Source: an uncultured Dorea sp. (lineage in GTDB: Bacteria; Bacillota; Clostridia; Lachnospirales; Lachnospiraceae). From it: a DNA stretch of 64,000 nucleotides. Where the stretch lies: assembly GCA_900550865.1 (NCBI GenBank), contig URTM01000008.1, positions 1-64,000 of the forward strand. The letters are read 5' to 3'. A model generated the notes under the pieces. That model made no database searches. It was not told the DNA's origin and saw only the letters and a program-made list of their open reading frames with translations. Position numbers and translations under genes: made by a program. Shown here one piece after another: positions 42,656 to 51,754 of the stretch (position 1 is its first letter; each line of letters begins with the position of its first letter).

Positions 42656-43990
42656 CTACGCCTCCTCTATCTTTACTGTAATCGTCTTCAGATCCGGATA
42701 TTTCATAAGCTGTTCTTTGGTAAGCTTAATCTGCTCCATTTCTCCCGGTGCAACAACCGGACGTTTCTTATGGATCACCCGTTCATCATCAAAATATGCA
42801 CTTACATAGCAGTTCTTGTATACACCACCCACACGGAAACGTACCGTAAGATTCTCATCCATGTGTGCCGGATTGATGGTGCTCGGAACCGTGTAGCGTA
42901 CACCTTCAATCGGATTCAATTCGATGTACTGTACTTTTCTATCATTATTTTCTGCTTCTTCAGATATACATACCTTCTCTTCTGTTTTTACATTCGTTGC
43001 ATTCTCATTATCTGCTTTTAAGCTCTTCACATATCCAGCTGCGTTTCTTCCTGCAGTTCTTGCCTCTTCCGATACAAAATCCACCAGATCATGTACATGC
43101 AGTACATTTCCACAGGCGAATACGCCTTCGATATTCGTTTCGAGACTTTCATTGACCTTCGGTCCTGAAGTCACCGGATTCATATCCACGCCCATACCTC
43201 TGGAAATCTCATTTTCCGGAATCAGACCACAGGAAAGTAATAATGTATCACAGCTATATTCTTCCTCAGTTCCTGGGATCGGTTTTCCTTTGCTGTCCAC
43301 TTCTGCCAGCGTAATCCCTTCGACTCTTTCTTTTCCTTTGATATCTACAACTGTATGGCTTAATTTCAATGGAATATCATAATCATCCAGACACTGCACG
43401 ATATTACGTTTTAATCCTCCGGAATATGGCATCAGTTCTGCTACAACCTTAACCTTCGCACCTTCCAGTGTCATACGTCTTGCCATGATCAGTCCAATGT
43501 CACCGGAACCTAAGATCACGACTTCTCTTCCCGGCATATAGCCTTCCATATTAACCAGGCGCTGCGCTGTTCCTGCGGAATAGATTCCAGCCGGTCGGTA
43601 CCCCGGAATGTTCAGTGCTCCTCTGGAACGCTCGCGGCATCCCATGGCCAGGATCACTGCCCCTGCCTGTATTTCAAATAATCCTTCTTCACGATTCATT
43701 GCGGTTACGATTTTATCCGAACTGATGTCCATTACCATCGTATGCAATTTATATTCGATGCCAAGATCCTTCACCTGTTCGATGAATCTTCCGGCATATT
43801 CCGGTCCGGTCAGTTCCTCTTTAAATGTATGCAGACCGAAACCATTATGAATACACTGATTCAGGATTCCCCCAAGTTCTTTATCTCTTTCCAGGATCAG
43901 GATATCCTGGATTCCATTTTCTCTTGCTGATACGGCTGCCGCAAGTCCGGCCGGACCGCCGCCGATGATTACTATATCGTATGTTTTCAT
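42656..43990 (-). CDS. NAD(P)/FAD-dependent oxidoreductase of the glycerol-3-phosphate system
   Basis: The 444-residue flavoprotein has an N-terminal FAD-binding GGGPAGLAAAVSA (about 10-22), a second Rossmann site GSGDIGLIMARRMTLEGAKV (about 155-175) for NAD(P)H, and ACGNVLHVHDLVDFV near the FAD ribityl site. It resembles NADH oxidase/thioredoxin-reductase-type subunits that replace GlpB in clostridial glp operons. A lysine/glutamate-rich insert (about 335-355) is unusual. It sits 2 bp after the GlpA-like gene and 3 bp before the DUF1667 gene, so the three form one complex by inference. Confidence 0.88.
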   Translation of the reverse strand: MKTYDIVIIGGGPAGLAAAVSARENGIQDILILERDKELGGILNQCIHNGFGLHTFKEELTGPEYAGRFIEQVKDLGIEYKLHTMVMDISSDKIVTAMNREEGLFEIQAGAVILAMGCRERSRGALNIPGYRPAGIYSAGTAQRLVNMEGYMPGREVVILGSGDIGLIMARRMTLEGAKVKVVAELMPYSGGLKRNIVQCLDDYDIPLKLSHTVVDIKGKERVEGITLAEVDSKGKPIPGTEEEYSCDTLLLSCGLIPENEISRGMGVDMNPVTSGPKVNESLETNIEGVFACGNVLHVHDLVDFVSEEARTAGRNAAGYVKSLKADNENATNVKTEEKVCISEEAENNDRKVQYIELNPIEGVRYTVPSTINPAHMDENLTVRFRVGGVYKNCYVSAYFDDERVIHKKRPVVAPGEMEQIKLTKEQLMKYPDLKTITVKIEEA

Positions 43991-43992
43991 AA

Positions 43993-45429
43993 TCAGATGT
44001 CCTCCTTATTCACTCCTACAATGATCTTTGATTCCCCGCCAGACTTTGTGATCTCTGACATTGGGATTTCCAGTTCTCTTGCAAGGATTTCCATCGTTCT
44101 AGGGGAACAGAAACCGGCCTGGCACCGTCCCATACCTGCTCTTGTTCTGCGTTTTACGCCGTCTAACGACTTTGCTCCGAGCGGTCTATGGATTGCATCG
44201 ATAATTTCACCTTCCGTGATCATCTCACAGCGGCAGATAATATTACCGTATGCCGGTTTCTCTTTGATTAATTTCACTCTATCTTCTTTACTCAGAGTGT
44301 TTGGATCCAGGATTCCTTTCCTTGTGGCAATGAAATGTTCTTTTTCTTCCAGATGAAGCTTTTCTTTCAAAATCCCCGCAACCATCTCTCCGATTGCCGG
44401 ACTGCTGGTAAGTCCCGGAGATTCAATACCTGCACAGTCAATGAATCCCTTCGCATCTTCTAATTCTTCTATGATAAATTCATGGCCGTCTTCATGTGCG
44501 CGAAGTCCGGCAAATGATGTAATGACCTGACGCATCGGAATATTTTTTACATTCTGCCCTGCTTTTGTAAGTACCTGATCCAGTCCTTCTCTTGTTGTAT
44601 TGGTTCCTTCTTTTTCTTCAATATCAATTGCCGTTGGTCCAAGAAGCAGATTTCCGTGTGCCGTCGGTGTAACCAGAATTCCCTTTCCAAATTCATTCGG
44701 CAAGGCAAAGATTGTCTTTCCTACATGCGCTCCTGCTGTCTTATCTAACAGACAATAGTCTCCTCTTCTCGGTGTGATGTGAATCTTCTTCTCGCTGACC
44801 ATATTGTGGAATTTATCCGCATACACACCGGCTGCATTCACCACGTATTTTGTCTTGAATACACCCTGATTCGTATGTACTTTCCAGATATCATCTATTT
44901 TTTTCAGTTCTTTTACTTCTGTATCAAACTTAAATTCTACACCATTTTCACAGGCATTTTCTGCCATCGCAATATTTAATCCGAATGGACATACAATTCC
45001 GGCTGTCGGCGCATAGAGTGCCGCATATACATTGTCTACAATGTTCGGCTCCATCTCGAGTACTTCTTCTCTGTTCAGGATCTGAAGTCCCGGCACGCCA
45101 TTTGCCACACCTCTGTCATATAATGCCTGTAATTTGTCCATATCCTCTTCTCTCAGGCAGATCACCAGAGAACCGATTCTTTTGAACGGAAAATCCAGAT
45201 TTTTCGATAACTGTTCCATCATCGCATTTCCACGGACGTTTAACTTTGCCATCAATGATCCCTCTTTTGCATCATATCCGGCATGCACAATTCCACTGTT
45301 GGCTTTTGACGTTCCACTGCAGACGTCTTCTTCCTTTTCTAATACACAGATCTTTGCTTTATAACGGGATAACTCCCTCGCGGCTGCCGAGCCTGAGACT
45401 CCGCTTCCGATTATTATCACATCATACAT
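43993..45429 (-). CDS. GlpA-like FAD-dependent glycerol-3-phosphate dehydrogenase with [2Fe-2S]-binding tail
   Basis: The 478-residue protein has an N-terminal FAD site IIIGSGVSGSAAARELSRY (about 4-22), the DAO-type motif TSKANSGIVHAGYDA, and a C-terminal BFD-like domain with cysteines ICRCE and RCQAGFC (CXC...CX4C) that should bind a [2Fe-2S] cluster. It oxidises sn-glycerol-3-phosphate to dihydroxyacetone phosphate in anaerobic bacteria. GGAGAG lies 7 bp before the ATG. It is the first gene of a three-gene unit after the glpF terminator. Confidence 0.88.
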   Translation of the reverse strand: MYDVIIIGSGVSGSAAARELSRYKAKICVLEKEEDVCSGTSKANSGIVHAGYDAKEGSLMAKLNVRGNAMMEQLSKNLDFPFKRIGSLVICLREEDMDKLQALYDRGVANGVPGLQILNREEVLEMEPNIVDNVYAALYAPTAGIVCPFGLNIAMAENACENGVEFKFDTEVKELKKIDDIWKVHTNQGVFKTKYVVNAAGVYADKFHNMVSEKKIHITPRRGDYCLLDKTAGAHVGKTIFALPNEFGKGILVTPTAHGNLLLGPTAIDIEEKEGTNTTREGLDQVLTKAGQNVKNIPMRQVITSFAGLRAHEDGHEFIIEELEDAKGFIDCAGIESPGLTSSPAIGEMVAGILKEKLHLEEKEHFIATRKGILDPNTLSKEDRVKLIKEKPAYGNIICRCEMITEGEIIDAIHRPLGAKSLDGVKRRTRAGMGRCQAGFCSPRTMEILARELEIPMSEITKSGGESKIIVGVNKEDI

Positions 45430-45465
45430 GTTTCATCTCTCCTTCTATATTTTCATATCCTTCAT

Positions 45466-45491
45466 AGAACTTTCCACCGGCAGCTTCTCTT
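45466..45491 (+). repeat. Dispersed palindromic element, copy B
   Basis: AGAACTTTCCACCGGCAGCTTCTCTT lies in the leader of the GlpA-like gene, 37 bp upstream of its start. A second inverted repeat (TATCCGG/CCGGATA) lies just beyond it. Read on the minus strand the element gives REAAGGKF in an open frame that runs to the GlpA start, which I take as coincidence. Confidence 0.5.
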
Positions 45492-45549
45492 ACCTGTTCT
45501 GCTATCCGGATTTCAACGACTGCCGCCCGGATATATGAAAGTCTTTTTG

Positions 45550-45607
45550 AAAAAAGAGCCTGACAAGTAAACGCATCACGAATATGCGGTTATCCTGTCA
45601 GGCTCTC
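45550..45607 (-). terminator. Intrinsic terminator after glpF
   Basis: On the minus strand GAGCCTGACA (45605-45596) and TGTCAGGCTC (45565-45556) pair perfectly over 10 bp and are followed by TTTTTTC. It ends the glpP-glpK-glpF message before the GlpA-like unit. Confidence 0.85.
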
Positions 45608-45643
45608 TTCTCTCACGCCTCTTATTCTATTTCTTCTGTTATT

Positions 45644-46354
45644 CTACCACGGAATGGCACCATAAAGCAATACCGCAGCGACAGCTCCAATTACCGGTCC
45701 TACTAAAGTTACGACACCGTATCCCCAGTTTGAACTTCCTTTTCCTTTGATTGGAAGTACTGCATGAGCCAGACGCGGTCCAAGATCTCTTGCCGGGTTG
45801 ATTGCATATCCTGTCAGACCACCGAGTGACATACCAATCGAAACGATGATTCCGAATACGATAAATTTGCCAAGTCCGTCTGTGAGTTCTGGTACATTTG
45901 CCATTCCCTTGATTGCAAATACAAGTATGAATGTTCCGACTGCCTCACTGAAAATATTCAGTCCAAGATTTGGAATGGAAGGACCTGTACAAAATACTCC
46001 AAGTTTTGTTCCCTGATCTTCCGTTGCATCAAACTGCCCTTTAAACAGAAGATATACAACTGCCGCTCCCACAAATGCACCTGCGAACTGTGCCACAATA
46101 TATCCAGGAACCATGGACCATGCAAAGCTTCCGTCAATTGCAAGCGCCAGTGTCAGTGCCGGGTTAAAAGATGCTCCGGATGCAGCCCCAAATATGCATG
46201 CCGGCAGCATAACTGCAAGACCCCAGGCAATGGTGATCTGAACCGTTCCTCCGCCCTTCATTCCGGATTTATTCAGATTCACATTCGCAACTACTCCGTC
46301 TCCAAGAATAATCAGTATCATTGTTCCCAAAAATTCAGCAATATAAGGTAACAT
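45644..46354 (-). CDS. glpF: Glycerol facilitator (MIP/aquaporin family)
   Basis: The 236-residue channel has six TM segments and the two NPA boxes SFNPALTLALA (about 67) and INPARDLGPRL (about 187). The second NPA-R followed by DLGPR, with the aspartate, is the aquaglyceroporin form. It lies 35 bp after glpK with GGGGG upstream of its ATG, and lets glycerol enter for GlpK. Confidence 0.95.
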   Translation of the reverse strand: MLPYIAEFLGTMILIILGDGVVANVNLNKSGMKGGGTVQITIAWGLAVMLPACIFGAASGASFNPALTLALAIDGSFAWSMVPGYIVAQFAGAFVGAAVVYLLFKGQFDATEDQGTKLGVFCTGPSIPNLGLNIFSEAVGTFILVFAIKGMANVPELTDGLGKFIVFGIIVSIGMSLGGLTGYAINPARDLGPRLAHAVLPIKGKGSSNWGYGVVTLVGPVIGAVAAVLLYGAIPW

Positions 46355-46389
46355 AGAAAATTCCCCCTTTTTCTATCTTTATTCAGTTT

Positions 46390-47886
46390 TTAATCTTCTT
46401 TCGCCCATCCATAAGCGTATTTTACAGCTTTATTCCAGCCTTTGATCATCTTATTTCTCTGTTCGTCATCAATCTTCGGCTCAAATGTCTTGTCGATCGC
46501 CCAGTTCTTAATGACGTCTTCTTTGCTTTCCCAGTATCCGACTGCAAGACCCGCAAGATAAGCAGCTCCCATTGCAGTTGTCTCTACGCACTGCGGACGG
46601 TTTACCGGAGCGTTGATGATATTTGCCTGTGTCTGCATCAGGAAATCATTGGCACTTGCGCCGCCGTCAACCTTAAGTGCTGCAAGATCAATTCCGGAAT
46701 CTGCTTTCATTGCTACCAGAACATCATTTACCTGATATGCCAGTGATTCCAGTGTTGCGCGGATAATATGGTATTTGTTTACTCCACGTGTGATTCCTAC
46801 GATAGTTCCTCTTGCGTACTGATCCCAGTGTGGTGCTCCAAGTCCTGTAAATGCAGGTACTACATAACATCCGTTGGTATCTTTTACTTTCTTTGCCATA
46901 TATTCAGAATCCGGTGCGGAATCAATAATGCGGAGTTCATCTCTTAACCACTGGATCGCAGCTCCTGCTACGAAAATCGAACCTTCCAGTGCATAATTGA
47001 CTTTGCCATCTAATCCCCATGCAATGGTTGTAACCAGACCATTTTTAGAAAATACCGGTTTTTCTCCTGTATTCATCAGAAGGAAGCATCCTGTTCCGTA
47101 TGTATTCTTTGCTTCTCCTGCGTTAAAACATGTCTGGCCAAATAATGCTGACTGCTGGTCTCCTGCTGCACCTGCGATCGGGATCGGACCTCCAAGATAA
47201 GACGGATCAGCCTCTCCGTAGATGCAGCTGGATGGTTTTGGTTCCGGTAACATACATTTCGGAATATCCAGTTCTTCCAGTATCTCATCATCCCACTCCA
47301 GTGTATTGATGTTAAATAACATTGTACGAGAAGCATTCGAATAATCTGTCACATGTGCTGCACCCTTGGTCAGTTTCCAGATCAGCCATGTCTCAACTGT
47401 ACCGAATAACAATTCTCCTCTTTCTGCTCTTTCTCTTGCTCCCGGCACATTATCCAGGATCCATTTTACCTTTGTGCCTGAGAAATATGCATCGATGACC
47501 AGTCCAGTTTTTTCACGGAATTTATCTGTTAATCCTTTTTCCTTTAAGGAGTCACAATACTCTGATGTTCTGCGGCACTGCCATACGATTGCATGATGTA
47601 CCGGCTCTCCTGTCTCTTTGTCCCAGACGATCGTTGTCTCACGCTGGTTTGTGATACCGATTGCTGCGATATCTTCTGCTTCTGCGTTGATCATGTTCAT
47701 TGCTTCTACCGCAACACCAAGCATACTTGCCCAGATCTCATCTGCATCGTGCTCTACCCATCCTGGTTTTGGGAAATACTGCGTGAATTCTCTCTGTGCC
47801 ACACTGCACATCTCACCCTTTTCGTTAAACAGAATACATCTGTTACTGGTAGTTCCTGCATCTAACGCCATTACATATTTTGCCAT
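46390..47886 (-). CDS. glpK: Glycerol kinase
   Basis: The 498-residue kinase phosphorylates glycerol with ATP. FGGY signatures are MALDAGTTSNRCILF (N-terminus), the conserved WLIWKLTKGAAHVTDYSNASRTMLFNI, and YGTGCFLLMNTG with PVHHAIVWQCRRT. The start at 47886 has AGGAGG 8 bp upstream; the longer frame runs into the glpP gap. Length equals the typical 498-502. Confidence 0.97.
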   Translation of the reverse strand: MAKYVMALDAGTTSNRCILFNEKGEMCSVAQREFTQYFPKPGWVEHDADEIWASMLGVAVEAMNMINAEAEDIAAIGITNQRETTIVWDKETGEPVHHAIVWQCRRTSEYCDSLKEKGLTDKFREKTGLVIDAYFSGTKVKWILDNVPGARERAERGELLFGTVETWLIWKLTKGAAHVTDYSNASRTMLFNINTLEWDDEILEELDIPKCMLPEPKPSSCIYGEADPSYLGGPIPIAGAAGDQQSALFGQTCFNAGEAKNTYGTGCFLLMNTGEKPVFSKNGLVTTIAWGLDGKVNYALEGSIFVAGAAIQWLRDELRIIDSAPDSEYMAKKVKDTNGCYVVPAFTGLGAPHWDQYARGTIVGITRGVNKYHIIRATLESLAYQVNDVLVAMKADSGIDLAALKVDGGASANDFLMQTQANIINAPVNRPQCVETTAMGAAYLAGLAVGYWESKEDVIKNWAIDKTFEPKIDDEQRNKMIKGWNKAVKYAYGWAKED

Positions 47887-48000
47887 GTTCATTTCCTCCT
47901 GATTTCTCTCTTCATTTTTACTGGTTACTTTTTTCGCATGCGTTCTATTTGAATTGCTCCCCATAAGCAATTAAATATTCTGTTTCATCATATGCAGCCA

Positions 48001-48570
48001 TTACATCTTCCATACCTGATGATTCGTCGATGATACTGCAATTGCCCCTGCTGACAATGCAGCCATCACATCTTCTTTGTCTGTGATCAGTCCTCCTGCT
48101 ATGATCGGCGTCTTTACCGAACCACAGATTCTTTCGATCACTCGCGGCATCACTCCCGGAAGTACTTCTATAAAATCCGGTCTTACCATATGCTGTTGCT
48201 GTCTGATATTTTCAAATGCCATGGAATCCAGCAGAAAGTATCTCAGAACTGTATACATTCCAAGTTCTCTTGCTTTCTTGATCAGTGATGGCTTTGTTGA
48301 TATAATGCCATCTGCTTCCGTATGTTCTTTCAGATATTCTACCGAAACTTCTTTCGGGCTCAGTCCGCTGATCAGATCTACATGTACCATCGCAACCTTT
48401 CCTGCATCTTTTACCCTCTTTACGATCCGGTCTATCGAACAGACATCTCCAAACAATATGAAAATCACCTGTATCTCCTCTATCGCACAACTTACTTCTA
48501 TATCTTCCATGTTCTTCACAGCTGCAATAATCGGATTATTGCCGACCGCATCGTAAAATATCTGATTCAT
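48001..48570 (-). CDS. glpP: Glycerol-3-phosphate responsive antiterminator
   Basis: The 189-residue RNA-binding protein binds glycerol-3-phosphate and prevents termination in glp leaders. It has the TIM-barrel-like GlpP pattern: GNNPIIAAVKN, HVDLISGLSPKEVSVEYL, DGIISTKPSLIKKARELGM, DFIEVLPGVMP and IIAGGLITDKEDVMAALSAGAIAVSST. GAGG lies 10 bp before the ATG. It is first in the glpPKF unit, downstream of a leader with a terminator. Confidence 0.93.
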   Translation of the reverse strand: MNQIFYDAVGNNPIIAAVKNMEDIEVSCAIEEIQVIFILFGDVCSIDRIVKRVKDAGKVAMVHVDLISGLSPKEVSVEYLKEHTEADGIISTKPSLIKKARELGMYTVLRYFLLDSMAFENIRQQQHMVRPDFIEVLPGVMPRVIERICGSVKTPIIAGGLITDKEDVMAALSAGAIAVSSTNHQVWKM

Positions 48571-48645
48571 CTTATTCCATCCTCATTCCTATTTGCTGAA
48601 CGTCTATGCTATATATTTATTCTATTATATTCTGAATTAATTTTC

Positions 48646-48698
48646 AAAAAAAGGAGCGCGACTAAAAGCAATCGTCTGATTACTTGTATTCGCTCTCC
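48646..48698 (-). terminator. Leader terminator of glpP-glpK-glpF (likely GlpP-controlled)
   Basis: On the minus strand GGAGAGCGA (48698-48690) and TCGCGCTCC (48661-48653) pair with one mismatch around a 28-nt loop, followed by TTTTTTT, 75 bp before the glpP start. A terminator in front of its own antiterminator gene fits positive autoregulation as known for GlpP systems. TATAAT around 48790 is a possible promoter -10. Confidence 0.7.
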
Positions 48699-48859
48699 TG
48701 TCTCAGCTCCCTTGTTCAACTGTGCTTACTATATCACAGTGCACAAATCTTTTCAATGACATCTGGTCATTTTTTTGCTTTTCAGATATTATACACAATT
48801 ATCTTTTTAATTTCATTCGTTAATATGCATTAATTTTGTGCCTTTTCAACAAATATTTT

Positions 48860-48897
48860 TGGTTATTTTATTAACATTCTTGTTGTATTTATAACAA
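48860..48897. promoter_or_regulatory. Two Rex-like 18-bp sites upstream of the glp operon
   Basis: Sites at 48860-48877 and 48880-48897 (TTGTTGTATTTATAACAA) each match 11 of 14 fixed positions of the redox regulator Rex box TTGTTAA-N4-TTAACAA. The region is A+T-rich, so chance is a real possibility. If real, NADH/NAD ratio would influence glycerol use. Confidence 0.25.
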
Positions 48898-48906
48898 AAC
48901 CAGTTT

Positions 48907-49839
48907 TTAAGAGAAATACTCCTCTATCTTCTCCTCATTCAATGCCTCTCCGATCACGATCACAACTTCCTGTCCCTCTGTGATCCGTTCCAGTCTCATC
49001 TCCTGATGTGTGGCATTTAATTCCATCCACTTTCCATCTTCATCCTTCAGAAAGCCTTTGACACGGAATACCTTGCCACAGTCTTTGTCTTCCAGAACAT
49101 TTTCTGCTGCTTCTGCAATCTCTTCTTTCGTCTTATCCAGATTCATAAAATACAGGGATTTGAACGTCTCCCCCTCTTCGATATGCATTTTCCGGTAATT
49201 CTCCAGCACATACCCACAGGATAACAGCCTTTCATAATCCGCATCATCAAATGCCGACCAGTCTTTTACTACAATTTCGTCCTTAAATCTTCTCTTGCAT
49301 TGTACTTTTTCCATTGCATGATTCAGATGTGCAATTGTATTTTCAATCTCTTTTTCCGATGCTTCCTGACTTCTGCTGAGTACGATGCATCCTGCATTCG
49401 CAGCCTCGGATGCCAGAAGGTAATCTGCTTCATCTGACATTTCCGGCTCTAATTTTACGTCGACGACCGTGATCACATTCCCAATCTCATACCATCTGTC
49501 GATTGGATCATCTCTTAACACATCAAAGAATTCATCCACATCATAGATCCCCGACGGCTCTACGATCACACGGTCATATCCGCACATTCCCATTGCGATC
49601 AGTTTCGTACGAAAGCGTCTTCTGTGGCAGTCTGCATCACACCCTCCGGCGATCATCTCCAGTTCGCAGTTTTCGCCTTCCAGGTCTTTTAATAACATCA
49701 TGTCTACATTGACTGCGCCATAATCATTTTCCAGAATTCCGATATTTACTCCCTGGTCTATCAGATATTTTGCATATTTTTTTATAAATGTTGTCTTGCC
49801 GGAGCCTAAAAATCCGGTGATCAGATCTATCTTTACCAT
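48907..49839 (-). CDS. CobW/COG0523-family GTPase
   Basis: The 310-residue P-loop GTPase is of the metal-chaperone type. G1 is GFLGSGKTTFIKKYA (about 9-23), and the Walker B is VIVEPSGIYD. The usual CXCC metal site after the Walker A is changed here to IAGGCDADCHRRR. The C-terminal CobW_C-like domain (about 215-300) ends with HQEMRLERITEGQEVVIVIGEAL. Metal and client are unknown; the altered motif suggests a divergent subgroup. It starts 2 bp after the truncated AAA-ATPase fragment, whose ribosome site it may share. Confidence 0.88.
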   Translation of the reverse strand: MVKIDLITGFLGSGKTTFIKKYAKYLIDQGVNIGILENDYGAVNVDMMLLKDLEGENCELEMIAGGCDADCHRRRFRTKLIAMGMCGYDRVIVEPSGIYDVDEFFDVLRDDPIDRWYEIGNVITVVDVKLEPEMSDEADYLLASEAANAGCIVLSRSQEASEKEIENTIAHLNHAMEKVQCKRRFKDEIVVKDWSAFDDADYERLLSCGYVLENYRKMHIEEGETFKSLYFMNLDKTKEEIAEAAENVLEDKDCGKVFRVKGFLKDEDGKWMELNATHQEMRLERITEGQEVVIVIGEALNEEKIEEYFS

Positions 49840-49840
49840 T

Positions 49841-50011
49841 TCACACTATTACCTCAAGTATTTTCTTTCCATACTGCCGCGCACGATTGATTGTAAAATA
49901 CTGACCTTTTTCAATATAATCCCGAATAATCCGATCAATCCGTCCACTGATATCTACCATATAATTTTTTTCCGGAATACACGTTCCTGTCACACAAAAT
50001 CGTTTTGGCAT
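49841..50011 (-). pseudogene. Truncated AAA-ATPase-like (PF09820-type) gene fragment
   Basis: A 56-residue frame MPKRFCVTGTCIPEKNYMVDISGRIDRIIRDYIEKGQYFTINRARQYGK... matches only the first 50 residues of a predicted AAA-ATPase and stops inside the P-loop (RARQYGK then KILEVIV instead of TT). GGAGG lies 8 bp before its ATG, so it may still be translated. The rest of the gene (about 450 residues) is missing; cobW begins 2 bp after its stop. It is a different subfamily from the intact protein at 31578. Confidence 0.7.
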
Positions 50012-50075
50012 AAAGGCAACCTCCCTCTTACTGATACTTATGAGTATAACCTTTTTTTCAAGGCTATGCAAGAAC

Positions 50076-50108
50076 ACAAAAAGCGGCTGCCCTACAATAA
50101 GCAGCCAC
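50076..50108 (-). terminator. Intrinsic terminator after the TDT transporter gene
   Basis: GTGGCTGC (50107-50100) and GCAGCCGC (50089-50082) pair on the minus strand with one wobble, followed by TTTTT. Confidence 0.75.
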
Positions 50109-50123
50109 CCTTTATTATTTTAT

Positions 50124-51044
50124 TTATTTCTTTCCGCCAAAGACAAATCCCATAAACCGGATATAAGTATACACAACCAGAACAACCGCAATAATCGTCT
50201 CGATCAGTACTACATATTTCAGGAACGGCATCGGATGTCCCATATTCATTGCACATGCCATCGTCTGTTTTGAAGCAATCGCACTGATGACAAATGGGAA
50301 GGTGAATGCCGCATAGCTTGGGAAGAATGGCATCTTCAGATAGCCGATTGCTTTTACAAGTGCAAAGATGTAGATCACCGTTGCAACTACAAACATTCCC
50401 ATCAGGAATCCGTAAGATTTCGGCATGACAGATTGTACATATCCTGCGATGCAGAGGCTTGTCGGTGCCGCATAGATACAGATCAGAGGTTTTGCCGGAT
50501 CCGGTACTTCTTTCACCGTCACATAGCGGTATGTAACCAGAATCAGTAACAGGATCAGTGTCACAAATCCAAACCAGAACGCCGCACTTCCGATTGCAAG
50601 TTTCTCATAAGCAGGTGCCGTGACTGATGCAACGACAATTCCAACATATACGATATAATAACTTGCGAATACCTTTGGAATCTGCAGTTTGAATACAAAT
50701 TTCACCGTGAAATAAATGATCAGCACAATATGTAATGCAATTGCAAACAGCCAGATATAATAAGCTGCCTGTCCAATGAATGGTTTTACATAGGTACTTA
50801 AGATCATAAGTGCCATCGGAAATGTTCCTGATACGCTTGCCATGATCGGATTCTTCATATCTTCCTTCACAGCTCCCGGAAACATAATCAGCTTCAGAAG
50901 TGCCAGGATCAGCAGGAATGCTGCGAACACTCCACATACATAACGGATTCCCTCAGAATAACTCTGCAACAGGTTACCTAAGGCTGCCGCTCCAAGCATG
51001 ACTCCACAGATTGGAACCGGTACTTTTTTAATTACATCTTTCAT
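50124..51044 (-). CDS. TDT-family transporter (TehA/SLAC1-like)
   Basis: The 306-residue protein has ten TM helices and the TDT family pattern: PVPICGVMLGAAALGNLLQ (TM1), SGTFPMALMILSTYV, APTSLCIAGYVQS, and FPSYAAFTFPFVISAIA. The family includes C4-dicarboxylate, tellurite-related and anion channels. The central phenylalanine gate of SLAC1-type channels corresponds to FTFPF. It is 38 bp after the C_GCAxxG_C_C gene. Confidence 0.85.
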   Translation of the reverse strand: MKDVIKKVPVPICGVMLGAAALGNLLQSYSEGIRYVCGVFAAFLLILALLKLIMFPGAVKEDMKNPIMASVSGTFPMALMILSTYVKPFIGQAAYYIWLFAIALHIVLIIYFTVKFVFKLQIPKVFASYYIVYVGIVVASVTAPAYEKLAIGSAAFWFGFVTLILLLILVTYRYVTVKEVPDPAKPLICIYAAPTSLCIAGYVQSVMPKSYGFLMGMFVVATVIYIFALVKAIGYLKMPFFPSYAAFTFPFVISAIASKQTMACAMNMGHPMPFLKYVVLIETIIAVVLVVYTYIRFMGFVFGGKK

Positions 51045-51082
51045 AATATCTTGTCTTCCTTTCTAGTCTGGATCTATGTATT

Positions 51083-51607
51083 CTAGATATCTGCAATTGC
51101 ACGACGTTCTGCTGGTTCATCAATCTCATCCAGATTCTTGATTCCCAGTTCACGACAGACAATCTGTGCTACTTTCCATGCGCACAGTCCTGTGAAAAAG
51201 ATGCACTGTTCTTTGTGCTCACCCTGTCCCATGTTGAATTCTTTGGTCAGAACTCTGCAGCAGATTGCATTCTTCCCATTAGCTTTCTTGAACCAGTCAT
51301 GCAGTTCGTGAACCAGTTCCATACATTTTACGCTCTTTGGATTGGTTGGTCCGTCCTGCTCTGTTCTTCCGAAGAACATTCCAAGTGCAAGCAGCCCTCC
51401 GTTGAATGCGCCACAGGCACATCCAGATTTGCCTGCTCCGACAGCCATACCAGATGACATTGCAATGACTTCTTTTGGTACATCCAGTTTGAATTCTTCA
51501 CGGATGGTGCACATCAATGCCTCACAACAGTAATACCCGCTTTTAAAATTCTTCTCTGCCGCTCTCTGCACCGCTCTTGGGCTGATTTCTGTTACTCCGA
51601 TGTTCAT
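51083..51607 (-). CDS. C_GCAxxG_C_C family redox-type protein
   Basis: The 174-residue protein has the family's cysteine pattern: YCCEALMC, GAGKSGCACGAFNGGLLALG (the GCAxxG core), CMELVHELHDWF, AICCRVLTKEF, and C-terminal CIFFTGLCAWKVAQIVC. Such proteins are putative membrane-associated redox or metal-binding proteins often beside transporters. AGGAGG precedes the ATG. It is probably cotranscribed with the TDT transporter. Confidence 0.85.
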   Translation of the reverse strand: MNIGVTEISPRAVQRAAEKNFKSGYYCCEALMCTIREEFKLDVPKEVIAMSSGMAVGAGKSGCACGAFNGGLLALGMFFGRTEQDGPTNPKSVKCMELVHELHDWFKKANGKNAICCRVLTKEFNMGQGEHKEQCIFFTGLCAWKVAQIVCRELGIKNLDEIDEPAERRAIADI

Positions 51608-51754
51608 AAGTAATTCCTCCTAATAATACAAATAATTCTCAGGTATCCCTAATACCCATATATTTATATTATATCTGTCAGAAATCTATTTGTTAAAGTG
51701 ATATAATCTATAGCACTTGTTATTTATTGATTCTCTCTATATTTCAAAATTTCT

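Noticed and set aside
45420..45494. Small ORF ...REAAGGKFYEGY... ending at the GlpA-like start
   Set aside because: No start codon or ribosome site; the peptide-like pattern arises from the dispersed DNA repeat, whose other copies are in different frames.
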